A stretch of 19,920 nt of DNA from an uncultured Blautia sp. (GTDB taxonomy: Bacteria > Bacillota > Clostridia > Lachnospirales > Lachnospiraceae). The position numbers were made by a program, and so were the translations under genes. This document shows positions 15,621 through 19,920 of the stretch, one piece after another (the first letter of the stretch is position 1; the number at the start of each line of letters is the position of its first letter). Location of the stretch: NCBI GenBank assembly GCA_934426285.1, contig CAKRYE010000034.1, forward strand, positions 1 to 19,920. Direction: 5' to 3'. The notes beneath the pieces are model-generated. The model ran no database searches. It saw only the letters and a list, made by a program, of their open reading frames with translations, and was not told the origin of the DNA.

Positions 15621-17033
15621 TCATACATGCCCGGTATTCTGCGCTCCAGCCCTGCAGATACTGTCTACGGTTTCCTGAACCAGTTCCTCCAGAGAGATTT
15701 CACGGTATTTACCTCTCATATAGGTCTCCAGCTTCTCAAAAGCCGGATGGATCAGTTCAGAGGGAATAGACTGGATTCCCTGTTGGATTGCCAGAAGCGG
15801 CATAATCATTCCCGCATTGCAGTCTACATCAATACCGCACATAGTAATGATGTGAAGGGTTTCACGGAAATCACCGTTTCCATATATTAATGCAATGATC
15901 TCACAACAGGCATTGGGATATGCATGGATCCAGTTGTAGGTATGATATTTGTCCATACATTCCTTCAGTGCATCCTGCCAGCTGTCACAGCGCATACAAC
16001 AATCATACGCATATGAGATCACTGAATAATATTCACTTTTTTTCGGGATCATATCAATAGAAGCTTTTACTACACTGTGAATATCTGTATTCACAAATGC
16101 AAGTGAGGTCATCACAGCATTGAAAACCTCTCCCAAAATTCCATTGTTTGCATGGGAAACTTCGCCGTCCCGCCATGCAAGTCTCGCTGCCATATAGGGA
16201 TTACCTGGTGCTGCCATTCCGCATATTCCGGCTCTCATCTGAGCACCGATCCATTCATTGAACGGATTGCAGTGGGTACCACTTTCCGGAGGGAAAATAC
16301 CGCTTTTAATATTTCGGATAGCCAGCTCCTCTGCCGACCATCCACAGGGAATAAATCCTACCCATCTGAGTGCAATATCCTCCGCTGTAACTTCATATCC
16401 CTTCTCAGCAAAAGCATCCAGAAATGCCAGTTCAAAGGTAATATCATCATTATAAGTATTTGGTTCCCGCAGATAACCTGTCACATCCCCAAATGCTTTC
16501 TGCAAATTCTCACTGGTATAGCCCTCCACCATAGTTCCCATAGCTCCGCCAACCAGCTGTGCTAACCATCCGGCACGGATCTTTTCTTTGAAATCTTCTG
16601 TGGAAGTATCAACTGCTACAGCATCCGGAAAGCTTACTTCCTTCTCATACTCCTCAAAAGAATGATAATATCTGTATTTCCAGTATTCTGAGTTTTCATC
16701 CTTTTTGGCATTCATCAGCTCTCTTCGTAAAAGCGCTGACAATTGATGGAGCTTCACAAAATCCCGCTCCTGATGTGCTGCAAGTCCCTGCTCCAGGAAC
16801 CTGTATCCAGCCTCGCTGACCTGATAGCCCCTGTTCTCAAGTGCCTGAACAGCTGCCACCATAATCTTCTCCGGAGCCCCTGATCCCGGTACATTACTGC
16901 CCCAATCCAGAGACAGATTATCATCATAGAATTGGGATACGTCTACGTTATCCGTCCAGGTCTGCTCCTCCTCCGATCGTACCACCGGTCTGGCTTCACG
17001 AAAAATCTGCTGTGCTTTTTCCCAGGCTTTCAT
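15621..17033 (-). CDS. ADP-ribosylglycohydrolase (DraG)-family protein with N-terminal extension
   Basis: A 470-residue protein. The C-terminal ~320 residues carry the all-helical ADP-ribosylglycohydrolase fold: GGAMGTMVEGY (about 162-172), the first metal loop YNDDITFELAF (194-204, canonical TDDT type), AWRDGEVSHANNGI, and the second metal loop GIDVDCNAG (400-408). In that loop Asp402 and Asp404 are kept but the usual Thr/Ser is Cys405. The first ~140 residues (helical, charged) match nothing I recognise. Relatives cleave N-glycosidic bonds of ADP-ribose conjugates; as first gene of a nucleoside importer operon it may hydrolyse an imported nucleoside-like compound. Start ATG 17033 has AAAGGAG 6 nt upstream; upstream in-frame ATGs at 17072 and 17165 have no close site. 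Confidence 0.82.
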   Translation of the reverse strand: MKAWEKAQQIFREARPVVRSEEEQTWTDNVDVSQFYDDNLSLDWGSNVPGSGAPEKIMVAAVQALENRGYQVSEAGYRFLEQGLAAHQERDFVKLHQLSALLRRELMNAKKDENSEYWKYRYYHSFEEYEKEVSFPDAVAVDTSTEDFKEKIRAGWLAQLVGGAMGTMVEGYTSENLQKAFGDVTGYLREPNTYNDDITFELAFLDAFAEKGYEVTAEDIALRWVGFIPCGWSAEELAIRNIKSGIFPPESGTHCNPFNEWIGAQMRAGICGMAAPGNPYMAARLAWRDGEVSHANNGILGEVFNAVMTSLAFVNTDIHSVVKASIDMIPKKSEYYSVISYAYDCCMRCDSWQDALKECMDKYHTYNWIHAYPNACCEIIALIYGNGDFRETLHIITMCGIDVDCNAGMIMPLLAIQQGIQSIPSELIHPAFEKLETYMRGKYREISLEELVQETVDSICRAGAQNTGHV

Positions 17034-17253
17034 ATCTTTCTCCTTTATCCATGACAGATACTGATCAGACATCAATGGCAAATAATGCTCTGATCCTCTT
17101 CGGTTCTGTACATACAATTGTAATTCAGTTCTTTTATTGTACCTTATTTCAAATAAAATTTCCACCCATTTCTCTCAAAATATAAAAATAAAACAAATTC
17201 ATTACCTGTTTTTCCAAAATCTTCAAAATATTATATAGGTCCTGCCAAAAGAA

Positions 17254-17282
17254 TTGTAAGAAAAACAGTTTTCCTGTATAAT
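17254..17282 (+). promoter_or_regulatory. Promoter of the DMT transporter pair
   Basis: TTGTAA (17254-17259), 17 nt, TATAAT (17277-17282); start near 17289, leader about 26 nt including GAGGAGG. The rest of the 281-bp gap back to 17034 is A/T-rich and holds a perfect palindrome TACAATTGTA (17113-17122), but I found no convincing leftward promoter for the ADP-ribosylglycohydrolase operon. Confidence 0.75.
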
Positions 17283-17314
17283 GTTGTGTGATAACAATTT
17301 GAGGAGGAATTTTT

Positions 17315-17737
17315 ATGTACGCTTTGTTTACCCTTCTGGCCGGTGCCTGTCAGTCTGCCATGGGCAGTCTGAACCGTATGCTCACCGATTATGTGGGAAT
17401 GTTTGGTATGAGCCTTGTGGTTCATGCAGTAGGCGGGATTTTACTTATTCTGTATATGAAGCTCTTTGTTCATGAGAAACTGAAAATCAGTGGAATGCCC
17501 TGGTATCTCTATTCTGCCGGTTTTTTTGGAATTTTTCTGGTTGTCACTTCCAGTTACTGTATCGGTGTTCTGGGCGTCTCAGTGGTAACCTGTCTCTCTG
17601 TAACCGGTCAATTGGTGATTTCTGCAGTGATCGATCATTTCGGATGGTTCGGTGTACCCAGAATTCCTTTTAACCTGAAACGTTTACCCTGCTTTGCACT
17701 GATCCTTGCAGGGCTGATCATCATCACTCTTTCATGA
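17315..17737 (+). CDS. Half-size DMT membrane protein, DUF606/YdcZ-like (first of pair)
   Basis: A 140-residue membrane protein with about five hydrophobic segments (roughly 2-20, 30-50, 66-84, 88-106, 122-139). It begins MYALFTLLAGACQSAMGSLN, the usual opening of DUF606 members, and carries the VLGVSVVTCLSVTGQLVISAVIDHFGWFG segment that marks this family. AGGAGGAATTTTT precedes the ATG. The second small membrane gene starts 13 bp after its stop. Proteins of this kind are half the size of EamA transporters and probably work as dimers in the cytoplasmic membrane. The substrate is unknown. Confidence 0.85.
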   Translation: MYALFTLLAGACQSAMGSLNRMLTDYVGMFGMSLVVHAVGGILLILYMKLFVHEKLKISGMPWYLYSAGFFGIFLVVTSSYCIGVLGVSVVTCLSVTGQLVISAVIDHFGWFGVPRIPFNLKRLPCFALILAGLIIITLS

Positions 17738-17750
17738 AAGGACATTTATC

Positions 17751-18191
17751 ATGGCATTTATATTAACTCTCGCATTCGTAAACGGATGTGCCACCGTTAT
17801 TTCCAAAATGATCAATTATCGATGTACGAAATATCTTGGAACCAACAATGGTTCTCTGGTGAACTATGTGGTGGCTTCGGTCTTATCCTTTATTTTACTG
17901 GCAGTATCCTCAAAATTTTCTATTAACCTCTATTCTTTCAGCCAGGCTCCCTGGTGGGCCTACCTGGGCGGAGCCTTCGGGATCGTGGCATTTATTATTT
18001 CCATGATCACACTCTCTCATCTGAAAGTTATGGAATCTACCATTCTTTTACTGACAGGACAGCTTACTGCCGGCATTTTGTTTGATGCCTTTATGTTCCA
18101 CAATATTAATCCGAAGAAGCTTCTGGGAATCCTTCTGGTAGCTGCCGGAATCATCTGGGATAACAAAATTTCTCATATGCCGGAAAAGTAA
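17751..18191 (+). CDS. Half-size DMT membrane protein, DUF606/YdcZ-like (second of pair)
   Basis: A 146-residue membrane protein with about five hydrophobic segments. It shares family landmarks with its neighbour: an N-terminal small-residue helix with NGCATVISKMIN, GTNNGSLVNYVVASVLSF, and SHLKVMESTILLLTGQLTAGILFDAF, which parallels the TGQLVISAVID block of the first gene. The sequences have diverged well beyond a recent tandem duplicate. GAAAGGAC lies upstream of the ATG within the 13-bp gap, so the two are made together and likely form a heterodimer. A strong terminator follows within 15 bp. Confidence 0.84.
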   Translation: MAFILTLAFVNGCATVISKMINYRCTKYLGTNNGSLVNYVVASVLSFILLAVSSKFSINLYSFSQAPWWAYLGGAFGIVAFIISMITLSHLKVMESTILLLTGQLTAGILFDAFMFHNINPKKLLGILLVAAGIIWDNKISHMPEK

Positions 18192-18205
18192 TTCTCTTTC
18201 CTGAT

Positions 18206-18274
18206 AAAAAAAAGATTTTCACATGGCAAAGGAGTATTTTACTCTTAAATTCTTTCCATGTAAAAATCTTTTTT
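18206..18274. terminator. Bidirectional terminator between DMT pair and azoreductase-like gene
   Basis: A 19-bp stem with one mismatch: AAAAAAGATTTTCACATGG (18208-18226) against CCATGTAAAAATCTTTTTT (18256-18274). It is flanked by A-runs on the left and T-runs on the right, so it works both ways. It lies between convergent stop codons at 18191 and 18290. Confidence 0.88.
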
Positions 18275-18289
18275 ATTCATTCTATGATG

Positions 18290-18889
18290 TTAGTTCAGCA
18301 TTCTGCTGATATGCGCAGTCTCTTCTATCGCTGCCTCCAGGATTTTCTCTCCATCCAATTCCTGGATATCAATTCCGTCTGCATACACACAATTATACTG
18401 ATCAATCCCAAAAAACTGGCATAAAGCTTCCATATATCTGCTTCCAAGCTCCATATGGCTATCTGCCCAGATACCTCCACGGGTGGTAAGGAACAGCATC
18501 CACTGGCCCTTACAGATTCCATGCATACCGGATTCATCGCACTTAAAGGTAATACCATCTGCCGAAATGTTTTCAATGTAAACCTTCAGCACTGCCGGTA
18601 TACTCAGATCCCAAAACGGCGCTGCCACAACAATTCCATCTGCTTCCCGGAACTGATTTCCATACTGAAATACAGGAGCTGTATAATCCCCTTTCATCAA
18701 AAGCTCATCCCTGGCCTTTAAGGTATCCGTTGTCCAATATTTCAAATCCATTTTGTTCAGATCCAGCACCTCAAATTTCCAGTCCGGATGTTGCATTTTC
18801 ATAGTATCCAGGGCAGTCGTAAGTAATCTTCTGGTTCTGGATTCCTCCTGTCTGACACAGGCATCAATTACAAGAATCGTTTTTTTCAT
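18290..18889 (-). CDS. Azoreductase / NAD(P)H quinone reductase-like flavoprotein
   Basis: A 199-residue flavodoxin-like protein of the NAD(P)H dehydrogenase (quinone)/AzoR group. It has the N-terminal strand KKTILVIDACVRQEESRTRRL with the phosphate-binding loop, APFWDLSIPAVLKVYIENI (90-108, matching the AzoR APMYNFNIP segment), and TTRGG (135-139), which contacts the flavin ring. Such enzymes use FMN and NAD(P)H to reduce quinones, azo or nitro compounds in the cytoplasm. The ATG lies 2 nt after the stop of the sigma-like gene; its AGGAGATGA site is inside that gene, so the two are translationally coupled. Cys11 replaces the usual Ser at the start of the phosphate loop. Physiological substrate unknown. 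Confidence 0.85.
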   Translation of the reverse strand: MKKTILVIDACVRQEESRTRRLLTTALDTMKMQHPDWKFEVLDLNKMDLKYWTTDTLKARDELLMKGDYTAPVFQYGNQFREADGIVVAAPFWDLSIPAVLKVYIENISADGITFKCDESGMHGICKGQWMLFLTTRGGIWADSHMELGSRYMEALCQFFGIDQYNCVYADGIDIQELDGEKILEAAIEETAHISRMLN

Positions 18890-18891
18890 AA

Positions 18892-19650
18892 TTATTTATC
18901 ATCTCCTGTCAGTCTTAATACATCCCGGATCTCTTCCACATCCATATCCAGGATAATCGCCAGTTCCTCCACACTGAATTTAGATTTTTCATCCTCATCA
19001 TCTTCTGTCAGTTCCCGCACTGCCGCTTCCAGCTTTTCTACTTTTGCCACCAGATAATCATCTTCGAATTTCTTCTGTGTCTGCTCCTCAATGGCCCGAA
19101 GGATTCCTGCGCGGACTCTTCCCAGAAGCCATTTTTCATCCTTGTTGTCACTCTCCTCGTCCAGAGCCATAAGCAGACTGACATTTGCCTCCTGGATCAG
19201 ATCTGCCAGGAAAATCTCCTCACAATTCAATTCCGCTGCCATCTGTGCCGCCCTGGGCAGATATTTCTGAGAAAGTTCTGCTGCTGCCAGAGCATCTCCC
19301 TGATTCAGCAGCCCGAAAAGCTCTTCTGTACTGCGTAAAACCTTTTTTTGTTCTTCCAGATTTTCCAGGTATTCCCTCAGGTATTCTTCTTCCTCTGCAG
19401 TAAGCGGTACCTTTTTTTGTGCTTCCTCTGTTTCCGGTGTTTCCGGATCTGCAGGTTTTTGAAGAGCTTCTGCCCCCTCAATGGAAATCCCCTGGAGCTT
19501 CAGGTACTGAAGAATTTTGATCAGCTGTGATTTGTCAAGATCCATATCTCCAAAGCATTCCTTTATCTGCTCCGGCTTCAGTGCCTTACCATTTTCTTCA
19601 CCGAGCTTACAGATTTCTGCCAGTTTTTCCTGAAATTTATTTATATCCAT
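18892..19650 (-). CDS. Sigma-70-like protein lacking region 4
   Basis: A 252-residue acidic protein. Residues 5-60 look like sigma region 1.1 (LKPEQIKECFGDMDLDKSQLIKILQYLKLQGI). A Pro/Glu-rich linker follows (64-85). Residues 108-192 resemble region 2, with FLADLIQEANVSLLMAL (147-163) matching the core-binding DLIQEGNIGLMKA motif and WLLGRVRAGILRAIEEQ a shortened region 2.4 end. Residues 203-249 resemble region 3 (FSVEELAIILDMDVEEIRDVLRLTGDD). No region 4 follows, and the aromatic promoter-melting residues of region 2.3 are not visible. ATG 19650 follows AAGGAG by 8 nt. It may bind RNA polymerase without recognising -35 elements, or may be a modulator. Assignment is by pattern, not alignment. 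Confidence 0.72.
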   Translation of the reverse strand: MDINKFQEKLAEICKLGEENGKALKPEQIKECFGDMDLDKSQLIKILQYLKLQGISIEGAEALQKPADPETPETEEAQKKVPLTAEEEEYLREYLENLEEQKKVLRSTEELFGLLNQGDALAAAELSQKYLPRAAQMAAELNCEEIFLADLIQEANVSLLMALDEESDNKDEKWLLGRVRAGILRAIEEQTQKKFEDDYLVAKVEKLEAAVRELTEDDEDEKSKFSVEELAIILDMDVEEIRDVLRLTGDDK

Positions 19651-19694
19651 ATAGTCTTCTCCTTGCCAGATCATTAATCAGATTTATTGCCCTT

Positions 19695-19723
19695 ATCTTA
19701 TCATGAATCATTTTTTCACACAA
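19695..19723 (-). promoter_or_regulatory. Promoter of the sigma-like / azoreductase pair
   Basis: Minus-strand TTGTGT (19723-19718), 17 nt, TAAGAT (19700-19695); start near 19688, leader about 38 nt including the AAGGAG site. Confidence 0.5.
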
Positions 19724-19843
19724 GTCACAGGATTTATATGATCTCGCAAATTTTACACAAATTTTTCATTAGCGCGCATGTGTATTTTACAAACCATTTT
19801 TATAATAAAGTACATAGAATGAAAAAAGAAAAGAGGAATCATT

Positions 19844-19920
19844 ATGTATCAGACATTATGGAATTCTATTAATAAACAGGTAAAAAACTCACATGCTTCC
19901 GCAGCTTTTCTGGCTGTTTC
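19844..19920 (+). CDS. Unidentified protein, N-terminal part (runs off right edge)
   Basis: An ATG with AGAGGAATC 5-6 nt upstream opens a frame without stops to the end of the window (25 codons, MYQTLWNSINKQVKNSHASA then AAFLAVS-like). A TATAAT at 19801-19806 could be its -10, though no good -35 is visible. The fragment is too short to assign; the reality of the gene rests on the ribosome site and -10 only. Confidence 0.6.
   Translation, partial: MYQTLWNSINKQVKNSHASAAFLAV

Noticed and set aside
17113..17122. Leftward promoter for the ADP-ribosylglycohydrolase/ABC operon
   Set aside because: Several TACAAT-like -10 matches exist but none has an acceptable -35 at 16-18 nt.
17034..17165. Upstream starts for the ADP-ribosylglycohydrolase-family gene (17165 and 17072)
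   Set aside because: Neither has a well-spaced ribosome site, while the ATG at 17033 follows AAAGGAG by 6 nt.

Overview
The window looks like chromosome of a low-to-mid GC Clostridia, most likely a Lachnospiraceae (Blautia/Dorea-like) bacterium. The reasons are AGGAGG-type ribosome binding sites before nearly every gene, sigma-A promoters with 17-nt spacers, the clustering of argC-argJ-argB, a nupNOPQ-type nucleoside transporter, and the overall protein style. The family placement is inference. There is no rRNA, tRNA, CRISPR array, insertion sequence or phage gene.

Region 1 (1-4252), arginine biosynthesis. A leftward operon argC-argJ-argB (argB runs off the left edge) is divergent from a rightward monocistronic argG. 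The 497-bp space between them carries two facing promoters. The -35 hexamer of each lies inside an ARG-box-like palindrome, and two more such boxes are present, so joint ArgR repression by arginine is likely. A perfect 17-bp bidirectional terminator follows argG.

Region 2 (4296-17033), mainly purine and nucleoside salvage, in several transcription units. An orphan BlaI/MecI-type repressor is divergent from guaD (guanine deaminase) plus an EamA-family transporter. A leftward unit follows: an MTA/SAH-deaminase-like amidohydrolase, deoD (purine nucleoside phosphorylase) and a DtxR/MntR-type metalloregulator. A PfkB-family sugar or nucleoside kinase is divergent from that unit. A five-gene leftward operon closes the region: an ADP-ribosylglycohydrolase-family protein, a BMP-family nucleoside-binding protein, a dual ABC ATPase and two permeases. 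Together they suggest import of nucleosides, phosphorolysis and deamination of purines, and phosphorylation of the released or imported sugar or nucleoside.

Region 3 (17254-18274). Two adjacent half-size DMT (DUF606/YdcZ-like) membrane proteins, probably a heteromeric transporter, with their own promoter and a strong bidirectional terminator.

Region 4 (18290-19920). A leftward pair: a sigma-70-like protein with regions 1.1, 2 and 3 recognisable but no region 4, translationally coupled to an azoreductase-like flavoprotein. The first 25 codons of an unidentified rightward gene enter at the right edge.

The best leads for something undescribed are the region-4-less sigma-like protein with its flavoprotein partner, and the ADP-ribosylglycohydrolase-family protein at the head of a nucleoside ABC operon whose binding protein has no lipoprotein cysteine.
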